Origin: Rhizobium leguminosarum bv. viciae USDA 2370
GTDB taxonomy: Bacteria > Pseudomonadota > Alphaproteobacteria > Rhizobiales > Rhizobiaceae
Assembly (NCBI RefSeq): GCF_002008365.1
Contig: NZ_MRDL01000025.1
Span: forward strand, 186,381-250,380
DNA: 64,000 nt
Direction: 5' to 3'
Part shown: positions 1-6,791 of the stretch, piece after piece
Numbering within the stretch: the first letter of the stretch is position 1
How the letters are laid out: the number at the start of each line of letters is the position of its first letter
Program-made: the position numbers and the translations under genes
Notes under the pieces: model-generated
What the model saw: only the letters and a program-made list of their open reading frames with translations
What the model was told of the DNA's origin: nothing
The model's database searches: none

Positions 1-143
1 GGCCGAACATAACCATTCATGCACCGATTTCCATCACCGGCGTCGTCGATCCGAGAGCGGCGGCAGCTGCAGCGGCCGACCAGCTTGGCAAGGCAGCGAA
101 GAGCGCAGTCGAGGGATCGTTCGGTGGTGGCGGCGGGTTTTAG
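1..143 (+). CDS. C-terminal end of a probable phage tail tape-measure protein (partial)
   Basis: Only the last 46 codons are in the window, read from base 3 to the TAG at 141-143. The segment starts with an alternating hydrophobic stretch (PNITIHAPISITG), then an alanine run, a short amphipathic part and a glycine-rich tail ending in GGGGGF. Tails of this style (beta-like ITIHAPITI followed by an alanine-rich helix) are common at the C terminus of phage tape-measure proteins, which set tail length. The gene is co-directional with the portal gene, 41 bases upstream of it. A tape-measure gene directly before a portal gene is not the usual order of a lambdoid prophage. Family assignment is inference from a short fragment; another structural or scaffold protein is possible. 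Confidence 0.45.
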   Translation, partial: PNITIHAPISITGVVDPRAAAAAAADQLGKAAKSAVEGSFGGGGGF

Positions 144-184
144 CCCGGATTAACTGGTCAAACACAGGATAGGAAGCGCATTCC

Positions 185-1861
185 ATGGAAGCAAAACCTC
201 GTTACCGCGTTAAGGCCATCACTGTTGCTAGCCCGGCCGTTCAGTCCCCTTCGGCGTCGCCGACGGCACAGCAACAACGCTTTACCGCTCGATACCTGCG
301 CGGCGACAGAGCCGGCATTCTCGGCATGCGACGGGCAATCACCCGTGACGCAAAGCAGGACGTTCGCGAGGCCGCCGATCGTGCATCGGCGCTGGCAACG
401 GATTTTCTCCACAACAGCGGATGGATCGCCGGCGCGGTTACGCAGATTTTATCGGACACGATCGGCGAGGAGCTGAAGCTCAACTGCCGCGCGCAGCTAA
501 CGAAGTTCGGCTATGCGGACGAAGAGGCGGCCGAATGGTGTCGCAATGTCGAGAAGGAATGGCGGCGGTGGGCTTGGAACCCGAAGGAATGCGATCTCGC
601 CGGTAAGGCAACGATTGCGGAAATGCTCGAAGCTGTGCTTCGCTCCTATCTGGTGTCGGGTGAGGCATTCGGCATCCTCGACAATCTGCCATTACGAGAG
701 CAGCGCCGCCTGGGCCTGAAAACCGGGACGAAGGTATCCCTGACCGATCCGCACCGCTTGCCTCGCGACACGCGAGAGGCGGAAGGCCTTGAGCAGGGCA
801 TATTTCAGGACGCCTATGGCCGCGCTCAGACTTACCGTTTTCGGGCACGAGAAGGGGGAATTGAGACAGACCGGGATATCGACGCCGCCGATGTCATCCA
901 CGTTATGGATCGTGGCGAGAACCTGAATAGTGTGCGCGGCATTTCTGTTCTAGCTGCAGCGCTGAAGGTCATCGCTCAATCGGACCAGCTCGCGGACGCG
1001 ACATTGGCAACAGCGTTGATGCAGACGATTTTCGCGGCGACGATCAAGAGCCCGGAAGCGAGCGCTCAGGCGTTCGAGGCGATCTCCACGCTCAGTGACA
1101 TTCCGGAACCCGATGGCTTCGATCACACCGACGGTTCCTGGAACGAGTTTATAGGCGGCATTCAAAACGATCTTCTTGGTGTTTGGGATGCCCGTCTGGG
1201 GGCGCTGAGAGAAAAGGGCATATCAATGTCCGATTCCGCGAGGATCAATCACCTCGGCCCAGGCGAAGAATTCCAGATGCATACGGCGTCGACGCCTGGC
1301 TCTCAGTATCTGCCTTTCTTTCAAAATCTGCTTCGAGAAGTCGCGCGATGCCTCGGGATCACGTTCGAGAACCTGACGATGGATCACTCGTCAGCCTCGT
1401 ACTCTTCGGTCCGAATGTCCGTCGCTAGCATCTGGCCGATCGTCTTGCGTCGTCGGGCGCGGATTGCAGCACCATTCGTTCAGGCGATCTTCGAGCGATG
1501 GCTCGAGGAGAAGATCGAGCGCGGACAAATCCCCTTTAAAGGCGGAGCCATTGCGTTTCGACGTGACCGTGAAAGTGTCTTTCAGGCAGAATGGAGCGGA
1601 CCGGCCGCGCCATCGGCGGACGATTACAAGGCCGCCATGGCTCAGAAAGTCCGGCTGGAGATCGGGACATCGACCTTCTTCGACGAGTGCGCGATGATGG
1701 GCAGGAATGGCGAAGAGCAGATCGTCCAGCTCGGCCGGGAGATCAAGATGTTCGCGGCGGAAGGCGTGCCGCACCCATTCGGCCGATCCAAGGGTGGCGG
1801 GGGTGGCCCCGATGGTGCGGCCGTCGAGGGGAACCGGGAACCGAAAAAGCAATCTGTTTGA
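185..1861 (+). CDS. Phage portal protein, lambda family
   Basis: The protein has 558 residues, a normal length for lambda gpB-type portals, which form the dodecameric ring at the head vertex through which DNA is packaged. Visible hallmarks are the N-terminal arginine-rich stretch, the long helical region with W-rich segments (EKEWRRWAWNPKECDLAG, near residues 120-140), the DVIHVMDRGENLNSVRGIS segment near 240, and the conserved core around PGSQYLPFFQNLLREVARCLGITFENLTMD near residues 370-400. The C terminus is glycine-rich (KGGGGGPDG). The ATG at 185 has AGGAAG upstream. The gene looks intact, but the expected downstream protease/capsid module is absent: a convergent DUF2971 gene ends 6 bases past the stop. 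This suggests a remodelled or decayed prophage. Confidence 0.88.
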   Translation: MEAKPRYRVKAITVASPAVQSPSASPTAQQQRFTARYLRGDRAGILGMRRAITRDAKQDVREAADRASALATDFLHNSGWIAGAVTQILSDTIGEELKLNCRAQLTKFGYADEEAAEWCRNVEKEWRRWAWNPKECDLAGKATIAEMLEAVLRSYLVSGEAFGILDNLPLREQRRLGLKTGTKVSLTDPHRLPRDTREAEGLEQGIFQDAYGRAQTYRFRAREGGIETDRDIDAADVIHVMDRGENLNSVRGISVLAAALKVIAQSDQLADATLATALMQTIFAATIKSPEASAQAFEAISTLSDIPEPDGFDHTDGSWNEFIGGIQNDLLGVWDARLGALREKGISMSDSARINHLGPGEEFQMHTASTPGSQYLPFFQNLLREVARCLGITFENLTMDHSSASYSSVRMSVASIWPIVLRRRARIAAPFVQAIFERWLEEKIERGQIPFKGGAIAFRRDRESVFQAEWSGPAAPSADDYKAAMAQKVRLEIGTSTFFDECAMMGRNGEEQIVQLGREIKMFAAEGVPHPFGRSKGGGGGPDGAAVEGNREPKKQSV

Positions 1862-1866
1862 TGAAT

Positions 1867-2829
1867 TTAACGACGAATCGGAATTCTAGAAAAGTATGTA
1901 GGAACGTTGTAACCTTGATCGACAAGAAACTGTTTTAGCGCAAGGTCCGAGACAGTCGCGTAAGGTGATGGGCCGACCGTCACGCTCACCACTGGTAGCG
2001 GCAACGGTCCTTCCTTGCCAACCCATTCGTAATAGGGAACGACGCCGAGAGAGCTAGATCGATACTTTCGCGGGACGCTGTTGCTTTGGATGTCCGGACG
2101 ATAGCAAATCGCGCGATACTCCTCCTCTGCCTCAAAAGCCGAATTTTTGAAACGAGTGATGAGCTTGACGATCTCCATCGCCGCCGCAACCGACAAACGC
2201 TGTGCTTCGTCGTCGTCGAACCGTTCGCGCTCGCCTTTGAGGGCTGTCGCTTTGTCATAGATATCTTTGACCAGTCCGGTCATGAGATCCTTCTGGAACT
2301 GCGCATCATAGACCACCTTCGTTAGGAAGTGCGGAAAGTTTCGAAGTTGCCACTTTTCCAGCTCTATCACATCGAATTCGATGCAGTATGGAACGACATC
2401 TCTTCCATAATCTCGCCACTGGTTGAGAAGGTTATTCCGCGCACTCATGCAAAAAATGACTGGCTGATAGTGGCGCATCGCGTCCGCGATTTGATCGATC
2501 AATTCTGATCCTGCGTTCTTTTCGGCATCCGTTTTGTCTTCGACAAATTCACGGATAGCGTACGCGGCGACGTCGACACCATAGACGACTTCTGACCCAT
2601 CATTCATGAAGGTGGCGTCGGAGAACCACAGCTTGTGCTCGCTCAAGATACCAATAAGCCCTTGAGCACTGGTGTAGTGGAAGAGAGTGGTCGGGATGAT
2701 TACGTTCTCGTAGATTTTCTCAATCTGGATCTCAGCCAATCCATCAAACACGTTGACAAACGGCGGCGGCGCGGCTGGCTGCTGCTCTAGTCCCTCCGAC
2801 CCTTTTTCATCTGGTGATGCGTCTTCCAT
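1867..2829 (-). CDS. DUF2971 domain protein, possible prophage accessory (cargo) gene
   Basis: The protein has 320 residues. After a variable N terminus it shows the conserved DUF2971 signatures in order: LFHYTSAQGLIGIL (residues 49-62), LWFSDATFMNDGSE (67-80), a central FCMSARNNLLNQWRDYGRD (126-144), and EEEYRAICYRP near residues 235-245. The biochemical function of the family is not established. Members occur scattered in mobile elements and near defence genes, which makes an anti-phage or abortive role conceivable, but nothing in the sequence proves it. The gene runs against the portal gene and its end nearly meets the portal stop, where a head protease gene would be expected in an intact phage. 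It is probably a self-standing cargo gene with its own promoter. Confidence 0.75.
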   Translation of the reverse strand: MEDASPDEKGSEGLEQQPAAPPPFVNVFDGLAEIQIEKIYENVIIPTTLFHYTSAQGLIGILSEHKLWFSDATFMNDGSEVVYGVDVAAYAIREFVEDKTDAEKNAGSELIDQIADAMRHYQPVIFCMSARNNLLNQWRDYGRDVVPYCIEFDVIELEKWQLRNFPHFLTKVVYDAQFQKDLMTGLVKDIYDKATALKGERERFDDDEAQRLSVAAAMEIVKLITRFKNSAFEAEEEYRAICYRPDIQSNSVPRKYRSSSLGVVPYYEWVGKEGPLPLPVVSVTVGPSPYATVSDLALKQFLVDQGYNVPTYFSRIPIRR

Positions 2830-2897
2830 TGGATTTCCCCGTTGTGAGGTCGAGCGCTCATCCGCGCTTCATCTTCAGCGAAAATTAGCCGGACGAT

Positions 2898-2929
2898 CAC
2901 CCGCCGGAGGTTTCTCACTCCGGCGGGTG
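2898..2929. terminator. Perfect 12-bp inverted repeat between the DUF2971 and HTH genes
   Basis: CACCCGCCGGAG and its exact complement are separated by 8 bases. The hairpin lies downstream of the minus-strand HTH gene and upstream of the DUF2971 gene. No T-run follows on either strand, so it may be a weak terminator, an attenuating hairpin or an operator. Confidence 0.45.
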
Positions 2930-2970
2930 GCATCAATATTCAAGGGCGTGCGGGGTCCGCCACAATTGCC

Positions 2971-3162
2971 TCAGTGAAGATCGCGCTTTTCCCGAGCGAT
3001 CAGCTCACTGCCAGGGTGGCGCTTACCCTTCAGCACTTCGTTGACGCGTCCCTGATTGACGCCGAAGCGGAAGGCGATCTCGTGCTGATACTCGCCGTTC
3101 CATCGATGGATCCATACCTGCACGGCGTCGTCGAGGGTGAGGCGGTTGTTCGTATGCTTCAT
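2971..3162 (-). CDS. Small helix-turn-helix DNA-binding protein
   Basis: The protein has 63 residues. It is dominated by one probable helix-turn-helix: LTLDDAVQVWIHRWNGEYQHEIAFRFGVNQGRVNEVLKGKRHPGS, where the second helix (GRVNEVLKGKRH) looks like a recognition helix rich in basic residues. Small proteins of this kind are common in Rhizobiales prophages and plasmids. The ATG is preceded by AGGAAA eight bases upstream. The gene is divergent from a strong CTTGAC/TATCCT promoter that reads into a predicted small RNA, so the protein could act on that shared region. No named family is claimed. Confidence 0.65.
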   Translation of the reverse strand: MKHTNNRLTLDDAVQVWIHRWNGEYQHEIAFRFGVNQGRVNEVLKGKRHPGSELIAREKRDLH

Positions 3163-3198
3163 TTTCGAGTTTCCTACTGGTTAAGAAACCTCGATCAG

Positions 3199-3227
3199 CT
3201 TGACAGGCCAGCCTCCCCAAGTATCCT
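3199..3227 (+). promoter_or_regulatory. Sigma-70 type promoter for a small transcript
   Basis: CTTGAC at 3199-3204 is followed after exactly 17 bases by TATCCT at 3222-3227. CTTGAC with a 17-base spacer is the usual rhizobial housekeeping promoter pattern. The predicted start is near 3234. No credible protein gene starts downstream before the terminator at 3286-3312. Confidence 0.65.
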
Positions 3228-3233
3228 TGGGTT

Positions 3234-3312
3234 GTTAAGGGGTGAGCCGTTTTGCCGATCGAGGCATTCGGTTTATTCGACACGAGGCCGGGGTTGCACC
3301 CCCGGCCTTTTT
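3234..3312 (+). ncRNA. Predicted small RNA of the integrated element
   Basis: A well-formed promoter and an intrinsic terminator frame a stretch of about 79 bases with no supported reading frame. The terminator is GGCCGGGG (3286-3293), a five-base loop, CCCCGGCC and TTTTT ending at 3312. The upstream part contains GGGGTGAG and a TTTTGCCGATCG segment that could base-pair with targets. The gene is divergent from the small HTH gene. It could be a trans-acting regulator, an antisense-type immunity RNA or the short leader of a read-through transcript. The call rests only on signal geometry. Confidence 0.5.
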
Positions 3313-3419
3313 CGTGCCCTGCTCGCCCGATTGGCGATCAGTGATGAAAGTAAAGTTTGAAACCGATGATTCCGTCAAGGGGTTGAAAACAACTCCTGTG
3401 GAACGGGTGCAGGCGATAA

Positions 3420-3600
3420 GCATCTGCATCAACTAGCTTTTTTGCCATCCACAATTAAAAGCTGTTTAAAATCAATGCGTTTCACCTGAAACACTAACCC
3501 CATGAAAATACTTATAAAAATTAGTATTTATCCCACCGCTATCCACATAATTCACAGTTTACACTTGTGGACATCCGCATTTAGTGGGCGCGACTGAGAA
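3420..3600. other. AT-rich intergenic stretch with three DnaA-box-like motifs
   Basis: The interval from 3313 to 3704 has no gene I can support. Within it, 3430-3570 is much richer in A and T than its neighbours. It holds CCATCCACA (3445-3453), CTATCCACA (3539-3547, one mismatch to TTATCCACA) and TGTGGACAT (3566-3574, reverse orientation). Between them, 3507-3530 contains an imperfect AATACT/AGTATT palindrome. This could be an element replication origin or simply a regulatory AT-rich segment. Confidence 0.3.
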
Positions 3601-3704
3601 TCGCAACCGCGCGTTTCGTCAAAAGTCCATCACAAGATTTGTCGGAAGTGATTCTCTGGCGATGCTTGGCCTTGGCAGGTCAAGGCTGCCGAGGCCGATC
3701 GAAC

Positions 3705-3902
3705 TCAGCCGATTTCCCGCCACCGGGTGACGTCGAAAAGGGGGCCTTCGCCTCCCAATCGATATTGTCGTCTCTGATCAGTGTGATCCGAGCCTTGAGA
3801 AACTGGTGTCGACGTGAGGCGGCCGCGTTCGATTGTCCTGCCGTCGCGCTCGAACTCGACATCGCGGTCCGTTGGCGGGTTCGATGTTTGCCATTCGCCC
3901 AT
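3705..3902 (-). CDS. Small uncharacterised element protein, possibly frameshifted in the middle
   Basis: The open frame encodes 65 residues, starting MGEWQTSNPPTDRDVEFERDG and ending VTRWREIG. The ATG has a strong ribosome site (GAGGAG, four bases upstream), which supports a real gene. I do not recognise a named family. The first 35 or so residues and the last 8 read like a normal protein, but the middle (QGSDHTDQRRQYRLGGEG) does not. The adjacent frame over the same bases reads ARITLIRDDNIDWEAKAPF, which is far more protein-like. A one-base change near 3792 and a compensating one near the C5T4 run at 3733-3742 would join the pieces. Confidence 0.5.
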   Translation of the reverse strand: MGEWQTSNPPTDRDVEFERDGRTIERGRLTSTPVSQGSDHTDQRRQYRLGGEGPLFDVTRWREIG

Positions 3903-4082
3903 TTCTCTCTCCTCGGCTCAACAACTCGCAAACGATACATCGTTTCGAGTGAGTGTTGAATGCGTCTGCACGTGGTCCACCTTCGGATAGTTCTGGCGGC
4001 ATCTGCTGGCGCAATGGGGGGCCGGGGGCGCGATAGTTGCGACTGCCTTTTGCTGCGCAAGGGGTGCGGGGGAGATAGGCTT

Positions 4083-4592
4083 TCAGCCGGCATCCTTTTT
4101 CACCAGATCAAAGCCGTATCGTGCCGCGATCGTCTCCACCTGCCTTAGCAGCGCCTCGTCATAGCCGGGCTCGGTGGGCTTCGGAAACGACTGGGGATCA
4201 GGTAATGGAGGGTTGTCGGTGCTTGCGTTCGACGGCGCGAATTCAACCTCGCGCCGGCCGTCCGGATATTGCCGGACGTCGAGGATCGACATGCGCAAAC
4301 TGCGCACCTCATCGAAGATCCTGTCGAGTGCACCTTTGATGGCTATACCAGGCGTGGGATGCGACTGAAGATGTTCGCCGAACGAAACGCCATAGGCATC
4401 TTCGCTCGGTTCAGGCGCCTCCACATGACGGCTCATGTGTTCATCGAAGTCGAGCGTATCTTGCAGCCGCTTGATTATCTCCGCGTTCATCGACCGCCCG
4501 TTGGCTTCGGCAACGTTGGCGATTTTGCCGCGCATCCCGTCTGGGAAGCGAAGGTTAAACTGGTCTGAACCTCTACCTGGATTTTTCGACAC
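4083..4592 (-). CDS. Arc-family ribbon-helix-helix DNA-binding protein
   Basis: The protein has 169 residues. Residues about 9-50 (SDQFNLRFPDGMRGKIANVAEANGRSMNAEIIKRLQDTL) are a clear Arc-type ribbon-helix-helix domain: a beta strand with QFNLRF that inserts into the DNA major groove, then the conserved NGRSMNAEII of helix A/B. The remaining 115 residues form an acidic C-terminal extension ending DLVKKDAG, with no domain I recognise. The gene is divergent from a second, shorter Arc-like gene, with repeated operator-like boxes in the 110-base gap. It is a good candidate for the element's repressor, comparable in logic to Arc/Mnt of phage P22, but its target is inference. Confidence 0.8.
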   Translation of the reverse strand: MSKNPGRGSDQFNLRFPDGMRGKIANVAEANGRSMNAEIIKRLQDTLDFDEHMSRHVEAPEPSEDAYGVSFGEHLQSHPTPGIAIKGALDRIFDEVRSLRMSILDVRQYPDGRREVEFAPSNASTDNPPLPDPQSFPKPTEPGYDEALLRQVETIAARYGFDLVKKDAG

Positions 4593-4604
4593 TGTGGCTC
4601 TCGT

Positions 4605-4670
4605 CTATCACGCCATAGGACTACTGTAATATTACCGACTTGACGTCAATAGGACTACGGTACTATAGGT
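4605..4670. promoter_or_regulatory. Candidate operator cluster between the two Arc-like genes
   Basis: ATAGGACTAC occurs twice in direct orientation at 4615-4624 and 4649-4658, spaced 34 bases apart. Each copy is part of a CTAT/ATAG inverted arrangement: CTATCACGCCATAG at 4605-4618 and ATAGGACTACGGTACTATAG at 4649-4668. P22 Arc binds half-sites containing ATAGTAGA, so the TAG/CTA character fits ribbon-helix-helix operators. Any promoter for either gene must overlap these boxes. Confidence 0.5.
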
Positions 4671-4702
4671 ATGACGGTGATCCTATCGAAGGAGTATGGA
4701 AG

Positions 4703-4873
4703 ATGACGACGCGCAGTGCCGAAAAGCTGATGGTCCGGTTCTCAGAGGGATTGAAGGCTAGGATCAAGGAAGAGGCGGAGAGAAATCATCGGTCGATGAA
4801 TTCAGAAATCGTCACCCACTTGGAAAGGGCGATGTTCGATCCCCTGGAAATGAAAAAGAGCGAAGCGGCCTGA
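4703..4873 (+). CDS. Short Arc-like ribbon-helix-helix protein
   Basis: The protein has 56 residues and consists almost entirely of an Arc fold: EKLMVRFSEGLKARIKEEAERNHRSMNSEIVTHLERAMF. The LMVRF strand, the RSMNSEIV turn and the length close to P22 Arc (53 residues) are strong marks. I chose the ATG at 4703 because AAGGAG lies eight bases upstream (4689-4694); an upstream in-frame start would run through the operator boxes. The gene is divergent from the longer Arc-family gene and could form the second arm of a two-repressor switch or activate the downstream excisionase/integrase genes. Confidence 0.8.
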   Translation: MTTRSAEKLMVRFSEGLKARIKEEAERNHRSMNSEIVTHLERAMFDPLEMKKSEAA

Positions 4874-4923
4874 TCCGCCGCCTCGCCCTCTAAGATCAAC
4901 ATTCTGGTTAGGAGAATGCCGAA

Positions 4924-5376
4924 ATGCAAAGAGATGATATCCAAAATCCATCGGGAAAAGCAAGCGGCGCGTTGAGCCGGCGTTTCCTGTTGCGTAGCGC
5001 GGCGGCAACCGCAGCGCTGGCGGTTCCAGTTGTCGCGGCAGCTGATGAGGAAACCGCGCTCGAAAAGCTGCAGCGCCTGATGTCCGAAGCGTCGGCTGCG
5101 TTGGACGATTACCAGGGCGGAACATTCTCCGCCGTCATCCATCCCGCCAGCACTGCGGAAAGGCCGATCTCTATTGAGAAGAGGCCGGCCACATTGGATG
5201 AAGAGGTCGACCGCTGCGTGGGTGCGCTAAAGCGGCTGCTTGTCCAGATGCATCCGGAGGCCACAGTCACGGCCTTTCGGTGCATCAGAGAAGACGATCA
5301 GGACCGCAGCATCATTTTCAACGTCCGCTACCCTCGTGAAAGCGCCGGGAAGCCGCATTCGGACCTTAACTCCTGA
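4924..5376 (+). CDS. Hypothetical exported protein with Tat signal
   Basis: The protein has 150 residues. The N terminus contains SRRFLLRSAAATAALAVPVVAAADE near residues 18-42, which fits a twin-arginine signal with a hydrophobic core and an Ala-x-Ala cleavage region. The mature part (about 108 residues) begins with a helical, probably coiled segment (TALEKLQRLMSEASAALDDY) and has no domain I recognise. Tat export of a protein encoded between regulators and the integrase of a mobile element is unusual; it is probably a lysogenic-conversion (cargo) gene. It lies 50 bases after the short Arc-like gene and 14 bases before the excisionase-like gene. Confidence 0.65.
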   Translation: MQRDDIQNPSGKASGALSRRFLLRSAAATAALAVPVVAAADEETALEKLQRLMSEASAALDDYQGGTFSAVIHPASTAERPISIEKRPATLDEEVDRCVGALKRLLVQMHPEATVTAFRCIREDDQDRSIIFNVRYPRESAGKPHSDLNS

Positions 5377-5390
5377 GGCAAAGCTGAACC

Positions 5391-5789
5391 ATGGCTGACA
5401 TCGACGTTTCAACCCTCGACCCCGACACGCCGCTTCGTCTCAAGCTGGCGGCCAGCCTCGCTTTCCCCGACGGCTCGATGACGGAAAGCGGGTTGAAACG
5501 TGAGATCGAGCGCGGCCGCCTCGAATGCGAGCGCATCGCCGGCAAGACCTATGTCAGCCTCAACGACATCAAGAGAATGAGGGAACTATGCCGCGAAAGT
5601 CGAAGGGGGTCCGAAAATACCTCCGCAAACGAGAAGGGCGGCCGTCTGTCTGGGTCATCCTCGATGGCGGAAATGAAGTCAGCACAGGATGCGGCGAGGA
5701 CGATAGCGCTGCAGCTGATCGCTTCCTCGAAAGCTACCTCGCCGAAAAGCATAAGCCGGAATGGCGGAGCGGAGATCCGGACGAAGTAG
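5391..5789 (+). CDS. Excisionase-like DNA-binding protein
   Basis: The first 65 residues (PDTPLRLKLAASLAFPDGSMTESGLKREIERGRLECERIAGKTYVSLNDIKRMRELCR) have the layout of winged-helix excisionase-like proteins: a helix that reads a gene-entry sequence, then the wing GRLECERIAGKTYVSLNDI, as in MerR/Xis folds. Position directly before a tyrosine integrase supports a directionality role. The remaining 60 residues overlap the integrase start by 202 bases and are serine/lysine-rich, looking like out-of-frame integrase sequence; they may be a non-functional tail. The ATG at 5391 has GAGGCAAAG upstream. Confidence 0.6.
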   Translation: MADIDVSTLDPDTPLRLKLAASLAFPDGSMTESGLKREIERGRLECERIAGKTYVSLNDIKRMRELCRESRRGSENTSANEKGGRLSGSSSMAEMKSAQDAARTIALQLIASSKATSPKSISRNGGAEIRTK

Positions 5790-6718
5790 CGATCGCGGAC
5801 GTACTGCTGTTCTATGCGACCGAGAAGGCGCCAACTATGGCGCATCCCGAGCTGGTCGGCTTCCATATGATCCCGTTGCTGGAATTCTTCGGCGCGCCGA
5901 AGAGGTGTTCATTCGTCGACGGCACCAGCTGCCGCCAGTACGTCAAGGATCGCGTCGCCGGCAAGATCGGTAAGCGAGCCGTGAAGGAGGCGACAGCCGG
6001 CCGGGAGTTGGAGACGCTGAGCTCCGCCCTCAACTTCGCGTTCAAGGAAAAGAAGCTGATCATTCCGGTGCCCGTGACCCTGCCTCCGAAGGCGCTTGCT
6101 CGCGAGCGCTGGTTGACGCGTTCAGAGGCGGCAGCCCTCGTCGCCGGCTCTCTTGGCATCACAGCGACCGCCTATGACATCGAGACGCGCAAGCCGATCA
6201 AATGGGGGCGGATGTTTCGCCCCTCATATCACGTCGCACGCTTCATTCTGATCGGCCTCTATTCCGGCTCGCGCCATGAAGCGATCGTCAAGCTCCACTG
6301 GCTTCTCAACACGCGTGGCGGTTGGTTCGACCTGGAGAATAATATCCTGTACCGGCGAGGGCAGGGCGAGCGCGAGACGAACAAACGGCGTCCTCCGGTT
6401 CCGATCCCCGAGAACCTGCTGCCTCACGTTCGGCGCTGGCGGAGAATCACTTCTGTTGGCCCGGTCGAGTATCACGGCCGACTGATTGTCAAAGAGCGGA
6501 AGGGATTTGCCCGCGCTCGCGAACTGGCAGGCTTAGGCGATGACGTCACGCCTCATGTTCTCAAGCACACCTGCATTACTTGGATGATGCAGCGGGGCGT
6601 TCCGATCTGGGAGGTTGCCGGCTTCTCCGGAACCTCTGAAAACATCATCCGGAAGGTCTATGGGCATCATCACCCGGACCATCTTAGCGGCGCTTCGAAG
6701 CGGTTTCGTGGGCGATAA
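5588..6718 (+). CDS. Tyrosine recombinase (integrase) of the element
   Basis: The protein has 376 residues when started at the ATG at 5588, which gives the basic N terminus MPRKSKGVRKYLRKREG. The C-terminal catalytic domain shows SGSRHEAI with R229, TPHVLKHT with H323 and K326, and IIRKVYGHH with the nucleophile Y358. The usual LGH box reads AGFSG here (345-348), so the second catalytic histidine is phenylalanine; the motif VYGHHHPDHL is typical of a Rhizobiales integrase group. Residues about 60-160 form the SAM-like core-binding region. The gene runs toward the 3' end of tRNA-Val, 78 bases away, as expected for an integrase next to its attachment site. Confidence 0.9.
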   Translation: MPRKSKGVRKYLRKREGRPSVWVILDGGNEVSTGCGEDDSAAADRFLESYLAEKHKPEWRSGDPDEVAIADVLLFYATEKAPTMAHPELVGFHMIPLLEFFGAPKRCSFVDGTSCRQYVKDRVAGKIGKRAVKEATAGRELETLSSALNFAFKEKKLIIPVPVTLPPKALARERWLTRSEAAALVAGSLGITATAYDIETRKPIKWGRMFRPSYHVARFILIGLYSGSRHEAIVKLHWLLNTRGGWFDLENNILYRRGQGERETNKRRPPVPIPENLLPHVRRWRRITSVGPVEYHGRLIVKERKGFARARELAGLGDDVTPHVLKHTCITWMMQRGVPIWEVAGFSGTSENIIRKVYGHHHPDHLSGASKRFRGR

Positions 6719-6743
6719 ATGGGCGAGGCTATGAAGGACGATA

Positions 6744-6791
6744 TTTCACCAAGTAGCGCTTTGGCGAAATCCCCTTGCGGGCCAAGGGGAT
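6744..6791. terminator. Two adjoining hairpins between the integrase and tRNA-Val
   Basis: TTTCACCAA pairs with TTGGCGAAA (6744-6769, allowing one mismatch), and ATCCCCTT pairs exactly with AAGGGGAT (6769-6791). Read on the minus strand the second hairpin is followed by TTTC and would end the tRNA-Val transcript; read on the plus strand they would end the integrase transcript. If the attachment core is inside the tRNA, this terminator was supplied by the element. Confidence 0.5.

Noticed and set aside
3344..3436. A 30-codon frame (starting MKVKFETDD) after the small-RNA terminator
   Set aside because: It begins right after a terminator, has no ribosome site, and no family likeness; it could be a small peptide but the support is too weak to list.
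3680..4093. A 137-codon minus-strand frame overlapping the 3705-3902 gene
   Set aside because: The start region has no ribosome site and its N-terminal half is not protein-like; only the short segment that may belong to the frameshifted 65-residue gene looks real.
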